From assembly GCA_021162325.1 (NCBI GenBank), contig JAGGYV010000346.1, positions 1 through 14,477 of the forward strand: a DNA stretch of 14,477 bases, in the 5' to 3' direction. The stretch's first letter is position 1. Every line of letters starts with the position of its first letter. The position numbers and the translations under genes are program-made. Positions 1 to 7,125 of this stretch are shown here, piece by piece. Source of the stretch: Desulfobacteraceae bacterium. Its GTDB lineage: Bacteria > Desulfobacterota > Desulfobacteria > Desulfobacterales > Desulfosalsimonadaceae. The notes under the pieces are model-generated. The model saw only the letters and a program-made list of their open reading frames with translations, searched no databases and was not told where the DNA came from.

Positions 1-31
1 AACAAGCCCGCAGGAGATGAAATTATAGCAA

Positions 32-1531
32 ATGGACAAACGAAAAAAAGGAGAAAACTTAAAGTTGAATAGCATAGAACCACTTAAGGTAAAAAGGAAA
101 AGACAAAAATTCGCACCTGATTCTTCCCGGGTCATTATACGATTTTTCAGGCCGGGTGATCAAAACCACCAAAAAAATGTTATTAATCGTGTATGTTCTC
201 TGTCCGAGGAAAAATGCCGGCAGGTTCTGAAATCCGTTCGACTCAATTTTTCCGATCGACACAAGAATCTGGATGATCGATTGATTATGCACTACCAGCG
301 AATAGAAAATATGATCGATAAGCCTGAAAGCTTAAGTGCGGAGCACAAGCAGTTGCTGGCCTTTCATTTTACCAAGGAATACTCTATCGAATCGGTTGCA
401 TTTTGCAATCCCTCCATTGTTCCACACCCTGATCAGGATAATCTGCCAGAGGGCGCAATGCGGGTGATCCTCAGTTTTCGAGCCATCGGAGAAGAGCATA
501 TTTCTTCTTTAACCTTTCGCAGTGGTGTCCTTGATAAAAATAATATTTTTATAATGGAACCGATCAGCCCGTTTGTTGAAACATCCACCCTTGAAGAGAA
601 TCCCACCTATAAAAAATCCGCTTTTATAATGATCTTAGAGGATGTTTTAAGGCACAAATCGCTTGTAAATAACATCTTTGATAAACTGCCCGACAAATTC
701 CAATTTGATGATTTAAAAGAAAGAATCCAGGCGGTTTTACTCGAATTGGATGTCTCAGACGCGGAACTGGAGGCAATTGATCGGATTTACTGGATCGCCA
801 GGTCCAATTTTGTGAAATGCTACCGGTCCGAAACCCTGCTCTCCGAACGGGTAATTTTTCCGACCGGCCAGAATGAGATAAAAGGTATTGAAGACGCCCG
901 ATTTGTACGATTTACAGATGATGATGGTGCTATTCGTTATTATGCGACCTACACCGCTTACAACGGCCAGAATATTCTGCCCGTGATGCTGGAGACCCGC
1001 GATTTTTTAAAGTTCAAGATATTGAGTATTTACGGGAAGGCTGTCAAAGATAAGGGGATGGCGCTGTTTCCCCGTAAAATAAACGGCAAATACATGATGA
1101 TTTCGCGACAGGACGGCGAAAACCTGTTTATTATGACTTCCGATCATCTCCATTTTTGGGATCAAATGCAATTGTTGAAACTACCTCGATTCCCATGGGA
1201 GTTTGTGCAAATCGGAAGCTGCAGCTCACCCATGGAAACTGAAAAAGGGTGGCTGCTCCTGACTCACGGGGTCGGCGCTATGAGAGAATATTGCATCGGT
1301 GCCATACTGCTGGATTTAAATGATCCAACCAGAATTATCGGCGAACTGGAGGAACCGCTTATCGTCCCGAATGAATACGAGCGTGAAGGGTATGTGCCAA
1401 ATGTCGTATATACCTGTGGCGCCATCATTCACAATGGTGTGCTGGTTATCCCCTATGCCATATCCGACACCTCATCCGGTATTGCCACCATTCAGTTGTC
1501 CGATCTACTGGACAGGATGAATGGGGTTTAG
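32..1531 (+). CDS. GH130 family glycoside phosphorylase/hydrolase-like protein, N-terminally extended
   Basis: A 499-residue protein related to glycoside hydrolase family 130, five-bladed beta-propeller enzymes that mostly phosphorolyse beta-1,4-mannosides. The best marker is GIEDARF at residues 285-291, matching the GxEDxR signature that carries the family's catalytic acid (D288). Propeller-like segments follow, such as GMALFPRKINGKYMMISRQD and WLLLTHGVG. About 200 residues before the core (from KVKRKRQKFAPDSSRVI) resemble the long variant of the family rather than the roughly 330-residue mannosyl phosphorylases. No signal peptide is visible, so it is probably cytoplasmic. The start is uncertain: ATG 32 has AGGAG at 12-16, a long 15-nt spacing, while TTG 65 sits 11 nt after AAGGAG at 48-53 and would remove 11 residues. 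Substrate cannot be told from sequence. No neighbouring carbohydrate gene is visible in the window. Confidence 0.85.
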   Translation: MDKRKKGENLKLNSIEPLKVKRKRQKFAPDSSRVIIRFFRPGDQNHQKNVINRVCSLSEEKCRQVLKSVRLNFSDRHKNLDDRLIMHYQRIENMIDKPESLSAEHKQLLAFHFTKEYSIESVAFCNPSIVPHPDQDNLPEGAMRVILSFRAIGEEHISSLTFRSGVLDKNNIFIMEPISPFVETSTLEENPTYKKSAFIMILEDVLRHKSLVNNIFDKLPDKFQFDDLKERIQAVLLELDVSDAELEAIDRIYWIARSNFVKCYRSETLLSERVIFPTGQNEIKGIEDARFVRFTDDDGAIRYYATYTAYNGQNILPVMLETRDFLKFKILSIYGKAVKDKGMALFPRKINGKYMMISRQDGENLFIMTSDHLHFWDQMQLLKLPRFPWEFVQIGSCSSPMETEKGWLLLTHGVGAMREYCIGAILLDLNDPTRIIGELEEPLIVPNEYEREGYVPNVVYTCGAIIHNGVLVIPYAISDTSSGIATIQLSDLLDRMNGV

Positions 1532-1614
1532 TTTCTTATCTCTGATTTTTGTGTTTTTTTGGCAAATTTTTTTAAAAACTCAAAAAGCGTGAAGCGATCT
1601 AAAGTGATCTAAAG

Positions 1615-1642
1615 GTAGGGGCACGAAGCATCGTGCCCCTAC
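1615..1642. repeat. 28-bp perfect hairpin inside the left R1 copy
   Basis: GTAGGGGCACGA (1615-1626), a 4-base loop AGCA, then TCGTGCCCCTAC (1631-1642), an exact 12-bp inverted repeat. The right R1 copy has an unrelated short stretch (TGCCTAAAG) at this point, so the hairpin looks like a later insertion. It is GC-rich in an AT-rich spacer. No T-run follows, so it is not a standard terminator for the GH130 gene. Confidence 0.8.
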
Positions 1643-1754
1643 TTGTGGACTTTTCGCAAATCGCGCGATTATTTTTATTATAAGAATTGACGGCCTTGAT
1701 CTTTATTCCGGATACGTTTTTTTTACTTTTAATCTACTCCTGCTCTTGATCCTT

Positions 1755-1845
1755 GCCGGGTTTCGCTACGCTCAACCCAGCCTACGTGATTTATGATGTT
1801 TGGAGCTTGCTGAATTGTAGGCTGGGTTGAGGCACGAAACCCGGC
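1755..1845. repeat. Long imperfect palindrome (REP-like)
   Basis: The left arm 1755-1785 and right arm 1817-1845 pair through two perfect blocks. GCCGGGTTTCG pairs with CGAAACCCGGC (11 bp) and TCAACCCAGCCTAC pairs with GTAGGCTGGGTTGA (14 bp), with a small internal mismatch between the blocks and a 31-base loop. It resembles the widespread GTAGGCTGGGTTGA-type intergenic palindromes of bacterial genomes. There is no coding frame and no T-run. It may act as a transcript-stabilising or transcript-ending structure, but nothing here shows that. Confidence 0.8.
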
Positions 1846-1879
1846 TTATTGATCACAACGGTTCGAGTAAGATCAAGAT

Positions 1880-2047
1880 TTGATAGTCTCGTAAAAAGTC
1901 AGATTCCGACGGCAAAGTATAAAAGTCCACCAAATTTAAGAATTGGCAAGGCGCGTAAATTCTGAGTAATGATTCGTGCTTAGCGTACTTTGAAGAAACG
2001 AAGAATGCAGCGCAACACAGAATTTGGACTTTTTACGAAGCCGTCAA
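1880..2047 (-). mobile_element. R2 element, copy 1 (MITE-like, 168 bp)
   Basis: The ends form terminal inverted repeats: CTCGTAAAAAGTC at 1888-1900 against GACTTTTTACGAAG at 2027-2040, extending outward to TTGA on each side. Read on the minus strand, it aligns along its whole length with the plus-strand element at 3798-3966. Shared blocks include GTAAAAAGTCCAAATTCTGT, CTCAGAATTT, GCGCCTTGCCAAT and CTTTGCC. The two copies are 168 and 169 bp. No reading frame for a transposase is present, so it would be a non-autonomous miniature element. Confidence 0.75.
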
Positions 2048-2152
2048 GATTTTAAAGTGGCCGAAACGATAACCAAGCCCAAATTGACAATGCCGAAGGC
2101 ATTAACCATCACTTTAGCTCACTTTTAACTTTTCCGGTTTATCCGGGTTAGG

Positions 2153-2509
2153 ATGAGACAGGCAAAAGCGATTATGAAAGACAAGGCAAAAAGTGTTCCC
2201 GATGCCGTTATCATCAATGAAGTTCAGCTGATACTGGCTGAAAAAAGAACGTCACTGGCATCCCTGCGTACAGGAATCGCAGTTTCTGCGTTGCCGCTGA
2301 CAGTCCTTAGTTTCTTAATCGCCACATCAAAATATTATGAAGTTCAACATGCGATATCGTTATTCGTGCCGGTGGTGGTGATTAGCACTACCCTGGCGAT
2401 CCTGGGAACGTATCTGATTATACGGGCAACTATAAAAATTCATCGCTATGATCAAATGGTCAAAAAACTGAAACCAAAAAACAGCGTGCTCTCTAATTTA
2501 ATTGAATAA
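2153..2509 (+). CDS. DUF202-like small membrane protein
   Basis: A 118-residue protein with the motif LAEKRTSLASLRTG at residues 28-41, which matches the DUF202 (YidH-type) signature LAxERTxLAxxRTG ahead of the first membrane segment. Two hydrophobic segments follow, at about 41-58 and 67-91, then a basic tail (IKIHRYDQMVKKLKPK). It is an inner-membrane protein of unknown function. The start is uncertain. ATG 2153 lies at the edge of the R1 repeat with no properly spaced ribosome site. ATG 2174 would give MKDKAKSV and 111 residues. It is convergent with the radical SAM gene, with 22 bp between the stop codons and no clear shared terminator. Confidence 0.75.
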   Translation: MRQAKAIMKDKAKSVPDAVIINEVQLILAEKRTSLASLRTGIAVSALPLTVLSFLIATSKYYEVQHAISLFVPVVVISTTLAILGTYLIIRATIKIHRYDQMVKKLKPKNSVLSNLIE

Positions 2510-2531
2510 GATATAAATAATTGATATAACA

Positions 2532-3458
2532 TTATAACGTCTTGTTTTTTATAAAATACTTCCCCTGGTACAGATCCTTCTCTTCAAGCCTTTTCTTAAT
2601 GAGTTCAATGGTTTCTTTTTTTTTTAAAGCCCATGCGGGGGCGACCAGTTCCCCGGGATGGGGGTCGCTGGTCAGTCGCTGAATCACCATGTTTTCAGGA
2701 AGATAGGTGAGAAACTCGCACAGGATATCCACATATGCTTCCTGGGTGATGCATGTGTATGCCCCCTGAGCAAGCATGGCCTCCATTTGTGTCCCTTTAA
2801 TCACATACAGCATATGAAATTTTAACCCGTCAATCCCCATTTGCGAGATGTTTTTTGCGGTTTCAATCATCTGTTTTTTTGATTCACCAGGAAGACCGAG
2901 GATCACATGGGCGCAGATATTAATACCTCTGTTTTTTGTGGTTGCAACCGCTTTTTCAAAGGCGTTAAAGTCATGGCCCCGGTTGATTAGGCAAAGCGTT
3001 TTGTCATGGATGGACTGAAGGCCGTATTCTATCCATATCAGATATTTTTTCGTATATCCCTGTAAAAGCGCCAGAATTTCCTCATTCACACAGTCCGGAC
3101 GGGTGCCGATGGAAAGGCCGGCCACATCGGGAACGGCCAATGCTTCATCATAGAGACGTTTGAGTTTGTCAATCGGTGCATACGTGTTTGTATAGGCTTG
3201 AAAATAGGCAATGAATTTTTTGGCTTTATAGCGTTTAATGACATATTTTCTGGCATTTAAAATCTGATCGGAAACGGATATCCCTTTTTTAAAAAAACCG
3301 GTTCCGGAACCGCTTTGGTTGCAGAAAATGCATCCATTGGTGGAAAGTGTTCCGTCCCGGTTGGGGCAGGACATCCCCGCATCAACGGTGATTTTATGCA
3401 CCCGATGTCCGAAAATATCTTTAAAATAAGTATTTAAATCGTAAAATCTGTTTTTCAT
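2532..3458 (-). CDS. YhcC-like radical SAM protein (TIGR01212 family)
   Basis: A 308-residue radical SAM protein of the family that includes E. coli YhcC, whose substrate I do not know. Counted from MKNRFYDLN, the 4Fe-4S cysteines are C31, C43 and C46 (C-x11-C-x2-C, SCPNRDG...GCIFCN), the spacing in YhcC. Other family blocks are visible: FIAYFQAYTNTYA, GTRPDCV, EYGLQSIHDKTL, NRGHDF, LGLPGES, GIDGLKFHMLYVIKGT. The open frame continues to an ATG at 3629, adding 57 residues, but those codons lie mostly in the right R1 repeat and look like no protein. ATG 3458 fits the family N-terminus and usual length. AGATAAGAGA upstream gives only a weak ribosome site. Its promoter probably lies in R1. Confidence 0.9.
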   Translation of the reverse strand: MKNRFYDLNTYFKDIFGHRVHKITVDAGMSCPNRDGTLSTNGCIFCNQSGSGTGFFKKGISVSDQILNARKYVIKRYKAKKFIAYFQAYTNTYAPIDKLKRLYDEALAVPDVAGLSIGTRPDCVNEEILALLQGYTKKYLIWIEYGLQSIHDKTLCLINRGHDFNAFEKAVATTKNRGINICAHVILGLPGESKKQMIETAKNISQMGIDGLKFHMLYVIKGTQMEAMLAQGAYTCITQEAYVDILCEFLTYLPENMVIQRLTSDPHPGELVAPAWALKKKETIELIKKRLEEKDLYQGKYFIKNKTL

Positions 3459-3478
3459 AATTGCGTATAGTCTCTTAT

Positions 3479-3697
3479 CTCTTATCTCTGAGTTTTGTGT
3501 TTTTTTGGCAAACTTTTTTAAAAACTCAAAAAGTGTGAAGTGACTAAAGTGATCTAAAGTGCCTAAAGTTGTGGACTGCGCAAAACGCGCGATTATTTTT
3601 AACATAAAAATTGAAAATGCCGAAGGCATTATCCATAACTTTAGCTCACTTCAAACTTTAGTTCACTTTTAACTTTTCCGGTTTATCCGGGTTGGGT
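3479..3697. repeat. R1 repeat, right (intact) copy
   Basis: About 219 bp in the same orientation as the copy at 1534-2152. It carries many small direct and inverted units: AAGTGACTAAAGTGATCTAAAG on the left (variants of CTAAAGTG) and ACTTTAGCTCACTTCAAAC on the right (variants of CTTTAGTTCACTT), which are roughly inverse. AATGCCGAAGGCATT (3616-3630) is a 6-bp hairpin with a GAA loop. The repeat is the 5' flank of the minus-strand radical SAM gene and contains its false N-terminal extension. Confidence 0.8.
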
Positions 3698-3797
3698 ATT
3701 GATTCATTCATATGGAAAAGATCTAAAATTTGTTTTTAAAAAGGTTGCGTTTTTTGGTATGCAATATCATAGGTAAGGCGCATGCTGCAATGATTAC

Positions 3798-3966
3798 AAG
3801 ATGGCTTTGTAAAAAGTCCAAATTCTGTGTTGCACTGCATTCCTCGTCACTGCGGAGTAGGCGAGCTACGCCTCATTCCTCAGAATTTGTGCGCCTTGCC
3901 AATCGTATGTGAATGGTGGATCTTTTTTCTTTGCCATCTGAATCTGAATTTTTACAAGAATATCAA
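3798..3966 (+). mobile_element. R2 element, copy 2 (MITE-like, 169 bp)
   Basis: This is the inverted partner of the element at 1880-2047. The left end is GATGGCTTTGTAAAAAGTCC (3800-3819) and the right end is AATTTTTACAAGAATATCAA (to 3966). The terminal repeat CTTGTAAAAATT is slightly decayed relative to copy 1. The interior has CCTCGTCACTGCGGAGTAGG and a GAGCTACGCCTC block. It contains two short chance frames but no recognisable protein. It ends 18 bp before the mnmG start, so any mnmG promoter must lie within it or upstream. The 100 bp between R1 and this element (3698-3797) show nothing I can name. Confidence 0.75.
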
Positions 3967-3984
3967 GTTTGAAAGTAAAGATAT

Positions 3985-5859
3985 ATGGCTGTTTATCCAA
4001 AAAAATATGATGTCATCGTTGTCGGAGCCGGGCATGCTGGCTGTGAAGCGGCCCTAGCCGCTGCCAGAATGGGCTGCCGTGTGCTGCTGATGGCGATAGA
4101 TCTTGATAAAATCGCAGCCATGCCATGCAGTCCGTCGATCGGCGGAATGGCAAAAGGACAATTGGTCAAGGAAATTGATGCCCTTGGCGGTGAAATGGCT
4201 AAAGTAACGGATAAAACGGCGATTCATTATCGCAAGTTAAATACTAAAAAAGGGCCGGCAGTACACTCTTCCCGAACCCAGAATGATAAAAATCGTTACC
4301 ACATGGTGATGAAATCCGTGATTGAACAAACGCCCAACCTGGATGTGAAGCAGGCGCGGGTGGATGAACTGGTTGTGGAGAACGGTCATGTCGTAGGGGT
4401 CATGGATCACACAGGATATGGCTTTGAGACAAAAACAGTGATTCTGGCCACCGGGACTTTTTTAAGCGGGTTGGTGCATATTGGCGAGAAGTCTTTTGAA
4501 GCGGGCCGTGCCGGAGAATTTGCATCTTATGCCCTTGCTGAAAATTTGAGAAATCATGGTTTTACCCTGGGTCGTCTTAAAACCGGCACACCCCCGAGAT
4601 TGCATCGGGCAAGCATTGATTTTTCAAAAATGACCCAACAGGACAGTGATTTTCCAGCCGAGCCTTTTTCCTTTTTTTCCAACGGGTTTGAAATGTCTCA
4701 TATGCCCAGTTATATTGGCCGAATTGAGAAAAATACCATTAAAATTGTGCAGAATAATATTAAATTATCAGCGCTTTATAGTGGCAAGATAACCGGTACA
4801 TCGGCACGTTACTGCCCGTCGTTTGAAGACAAAGTAATGAAATTTCCGCATAGGGACAGCCATCAGTTAATTTTAGAACCCGAGGGGGTTGATACGGATG
4901 AAATTTATGCCAGCGGTCTTGGCAACAGTCTGCCCATGGAAGTCCAGCTGGAAGTGGTTCATTCAGTGGAAGGGCTTGAGTTTGCGGAAATCATGCGGCC
5001 GGCGTACGCCATTGAATATGATTATGTGAATCCGGTGCATCTTTCGCCAAAATTGGAAACAAAAAAAATATCCGGTCTTTATATGGCAGGACAGATCAAC
5101 GGCACATCCGGATATGAGGAAGCGGCCGCCCAGGGAATGTGGGCGGGCATCAATGCGGCGTGCAACGTTGAAAAACGTCCGGCATTTATCCTGGGCCGGT
5201 CCCAGGCGTATATGGGGGTGATGGTGGATGACCTGGTGACCCGTGGAACAAAAGAACCCTACCGGATGTTTACATCACGGGCAGAATACCGGCTGATGCT
5301 TCGGGAAGACAATGCGGACCTCCGGCTAACGGAGATCGGCCATGATCTGGGCCTGGTCGATGCGGATACGGTCAAAGACGTTAAAGAACGTCGGAAACAG
5401 ATTCATGATGAGATCAACCGGGTTCGTAAAGCAGTGGCAAAGCCCGTCCCGGAGGTGAATCAGTATTTGACGGATCACCATTCAAGGCCTATTGACAATG
5501 GGATACATTTCGATCAGCTGCTCAAACGGAATGAGCTGGATTATGAACTGGTGAGTACGTTTGCACCTTCGCATACGCCTTTAGATAAACGGGTGGTTCA
5601 GCAGGTGGAGATTGAAATAAAATATGAAGGCTATATCCAGAAGCAGTTAAAGGAAATTGAAAAGTTCAATGACCTTGAGGATAAAAAAATACCGGAAAAA
5701 TTCGATTTTGAAGCTTTGCACGGGTTATCCAATGAATTGAAGGAAAAATTGTCAGCCGTCCGGCCCCTGTCGCTGGGACAGGCATCCCGGATTGACGGAA
5801 TGACGCCGGTGGCCCTTTCCATTCTGATGATCGCGTTAAAAGTCAGGGTCGGCACTTAA
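3985..5859 (+). CDS. mnmG: tRNA uridine-5-carboxymethylaminomethyl modification enzyme MnmG (GidA)
   Basis: A 624-residue FAD protein, close to the roughly 630 of the family. With MnmE it installs the carboxymethylaminomethyl group on wobble uridine U34 of several tRNAs in the cytoplasm. The FAD-binding motif is VVGAGHAGCEAALAAARMG at residues 12-30. Other family blocks follow: CSPSIGGMAKGQLVKEIDALGG, ATGTFLSG, RLKTGTPPR, RYCPSFEDKVMKF, GLYMAGQINGTSGYEEAAAQG and TSRAEYRL. The C-terminal helical domain that contacts MnmE and tRNA ends with PLSLGQASRIDGMTPVALSIL, as expected. The protein looks complete and undamaged. The start is ATG 3985, preceded only by weak GAAAG/AAAG purines. mnmE and rsmG (gidB), frequent neighbours elsewhere, are not in the window. 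Confidence 0.97.
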   Translation: MAVYPKKYDVIVVGAGHAGCEAALAAARMGCRVLLMAIDLDKIAAMPCSPSIGGMAKGQLVKEIDALGGEMAKVTDKTAIHYRKLNTKKGPAVHSSRTQNDKNRYHMVMKSVIEQTPNLDVKQARVDELVVENGHVVGVMDHTGYGFETKTVILATGTFLSGLVHIGEKSFEAGRAGEFASYALAENLRNHGFTLGRLKTGTPPRLHRASIDFSKMTQQDSDFPAEPFSFFSNGFEMSHMPSYIGRIEKNTIKIVQNNIKLSALYSGKITGTSARYCPSFEDKVMKFPHRDSHQLILEPEGVDTDEIYASGLGNSLPMEVQLEVVHSVEGLEFAEIMRPAYAIEYDYVNPVHLSPKLETKKISGLYMAGQINGTSGYEEAAAQGMWAGINAACNVEKRPAFILGRSQAYMGVMVDDLVTRGTKEPYRMFTSRAEYRLMLREDNADLRLTEIGHDLGLVDADTVKDVKERRKQIHDEINRVRKAVAKPVPEVNQYLTDHHSRPIDNGIHFDQLLKRNELDYELVSTFAPSHTPLDKRVVQQVEIEIKYEGYIQKQLKEIEKFNDLEDKKIPEKFDFEALHGLSNELKEKLSAVRPLSLGQASRIDGMTPVALSILMIALKVRVGT

Positions 5860-5948
5860 TTATAGCCTGTCTTGCGGGCAAAAACTTTAAACATTTCATT
5901 TAAGTATGAATTTTAAGGGGTTAGAGGGTGCTTAACCGATTCTGGTTC

Positions 5949-5976
5949 TTGACATTTCCGCCTCCCGTCTTATAAT
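5949..5976 (+). promoter_or_regulatory. Sigma-70 type promoter for the J-protein gene
   Basis: TTGACA (5949-5954) and TATAAT (5971-5976), both perfect consensus, with a 16-bp spacer. Transcription would begin near 5983, giving a leader of about 62 nt before ATG 6045. I see no CIRCE inverted repeat and no sigma-32 type -10 (CCCCAT-like) here, so the sequence argues for vegetative rather than heat-shock control. Confidence 0.75.
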
Positions 5977-6044
5977 TTTAATGTATTAATCAGATGGTTT
6001 AGGGAAATATTTAAATCTAACCAAGAAGGCAGGTAATCGATAAA

Positions 6045-6980
6045 ATGGCTCAGAAGGATTATTATAAAGGTCTTGGTGTCAGTAAAGACGCAAGCGCCGG
6101 TGATATTAAAAAGGCGTACCGAAAGCTGGCATTGAAATATCACCCGGATCATGCATCCGGGGACAAGGCAAAAGAGGAAAAATTTAAAGCGATCAGCGAA
6201 GCGTATGCTGTTTTAAGTGACGCGGAAAAACGGAAGAAATACGATACTTACGGTTCCGATGGATTCCAACAGCATTATTCTCAGGAAGATATTTTTAGAG
6301 GCTCCAACATAGATGATATTTTAAAAGAATTTGGTTTTGGCGGATCTTCTTTTCCCAGAGGTAGAAAGATGGGCGGTGGTGGGAGGCGCTTTTCGTTTAA
6401 CCCGGAATCCATGTTTAATTTTGGCGGCGGAAGGCAACAGCCGGCGGCCCCGGCAAAAGGGTCTGATATGGAATATGAAATCTCTCTCACGCTTTCCGAC
6501 ATTGCTGCCGGGATATCAAAAAACCTGTCTTTTCAGGATCCATCAGGCGGTACGGAAACCATCACCGTTAAAATTCCCAAGGGGATGATTTCCGGAAAAA
6601 AACTGCGCCTTGCCGGGCGTGGGCAGCCGAGCCCATATGGCGGACCTGCCGGTGATTTGTATATAAAATCAAAAATATTGGATGATTCGACGTTTAAAAT
6701 CAAAGACTTTGATTTGTTTTTAAACAGGGAAATAAAACTAACCGACGCATTGCTCGGGACGCAAATTTCAGTTCCAACGCTTTCCGGAAATCAGCTTAGT
6801 TTAAAAATACCACCAGGAACAAAACATAAAAGCAAGATGCGGCTTGCCGGAAACGGCATCCCCCATATGAAGGGCGGCGGCTCCGGTGATTTGTATGTCG
6901 AACTTTATGTGACCATGCCAAAAAAATTAAATAAAAAACAAAAACAATTAATCGAAAAGCTTGCCAGAGAAGGTTTATAG
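6045..6980 (+). CDS. J-domain co-chaperone, CbpA/type II DnaJ-like (no zinc finger)
   Basis: A 311-residue Hsp40 co-chaperone that would stimulate DnaK ATPase and deliver clients. The J domain spans residues 5-70 (DYYKGLGVSKDAS...), with the essential HPD at 33-35 and the closing KRKKYDTYG. A glycine/phenylalanine-rich linker follows at about 95-140 (FGFGGSS, MGGGGRRF, FNFGGGR). Two beta-rich client-binding domains complete it (EYEISLTLSDIAAGISKNL; IPPGTKHKSKMRLAGNGIP; GDLYVELYVTMP). The CxxCxGxG zinc repeats of classical DnaJ are absent, which puts it in the CbpA/DnaJB class. Its length fits CbpA (about 305). It has its own strong promoter. No dnaK or grpE is adjacent, so it is probably an accessory J protein and not the main DnaJ. 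Confidence 0.93.
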   Translation: MAQKDYYKGLGVSKDASAGDIKKAYRKLALKYHPDHASGDKAKEEKFKAISEAYAVLSDAEKRKKYDTYGSDGFQQHYSQEDIFRGSNIDDILKEFGFGGSSFPRGRKMGGGGRRFSFNPESMFNFGGGRQQPAAPAKGSDMEYEISLTLSDIAAGISKNLSFQDPSGGTETITVKIPKGMISGKKLRLAGRGQPSPYGGPAGDLYIKSKILDDSTFKIKDFDLFLNREIKLTDALLGTQISVPTLSGNQLSLKIPPGTKHKSKMRLAGNGIPHMKGGGSGDLYVELYVTMPKKLNKKQKQLIEKLAREGL

Positions 6981-7125
6981 GACATCACAAATAGCGCTTG
7001 TGCGTTCTTTTGGGAATTTTTAAGACACGCTGTGGACCGATTCAAGGAGGTCTTTTATATTTTTGTAAAATGAGGATTTGAACCGAATTTTAACGCCGTA
7101 TGGCCAGGGAAATAGTTCTTCACAG

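Larger units (their letters stand above)
1692..2081. mobile_element. 390-bp non-coding insertion in R1 with 7-bp direct repeat
   Basis: Comparison with the intact R1 copy at 3479-3697 shows these bases as extra sequence. The 7-mer AATTGAC occurs immediately before (1685-1691) and again at the far junction (2082-2088), where the intact copy has a single AATTGAA, as expected of a target-site duplication. The insert has no transposase reading frame. It holds a long imperfect palindrome (1755-1845) and an R2 element (1880-2047). TTGACGGC at 1687-1694 is inverted at 2040-2047, so the exact transposed unit is not certain. Confidence 0.55.
1534..2152. repeat. R1 repeat, left copy, interrupted by a 390-bp insertion
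   Basis: This stretch is a copy of the non-coding repeat at 3479-3697, in the same orientation. The left half (1534-1691) and right half (2082-2152) align to the other copy. Shared blocks include CTTATCTCTGA, TTTTTTTGGCAAA, ACTCAAAAAG, GTGATCTAAAG, TTGTGGACT, CGCGCGATTATTTTTA, AATGCCGAAGGCATTA and CTTTTCCGGTTTATCCGGGTT. The halves are separated by an insertion at 1692-2081. A 28-bp hairpin is also present here and absent from the other copy. I see no protein-coding potential. The repeat ends at the start of the DUF202-like gene. Confidence 0.8.

Noticed and set aside
1..72. Partial upstream gene ending at 28 or 72
   Set aside because: Both frames are open from the edge, but 24 codons or fewer carry no recognisable family signal, and I cannot choose between them.
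1534..3966. CRISPR array
   Set aside because: The repeats here are long, few and dissimilar in spacing. There are no regular short direct repeats with unique spacers and no cas gene.
3730..4057. Two short plus-strand frames (60 and 76 codons) before mnmG
   Set aside because: They lie in R2 copy 2 or overlap the mnmG start, have no ribosome site and no protein-like composition. They are chance frames in repeat DNA.
5862..5885. GCCTG/CGGGC hairpin after mnmG as a terminator
   Set aside because: The stem has only 5 bp with a G-U pair, and the tail is A-rich without a T-run.
5912..6044. Heat-shock control (CIRCE or sigma-32) before the J-protein gene
   Set aside because: No TTAGCACTC inverted repeat and no sigma-32 -10 are present. 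The visible promoter is a sigma-70 consensus.
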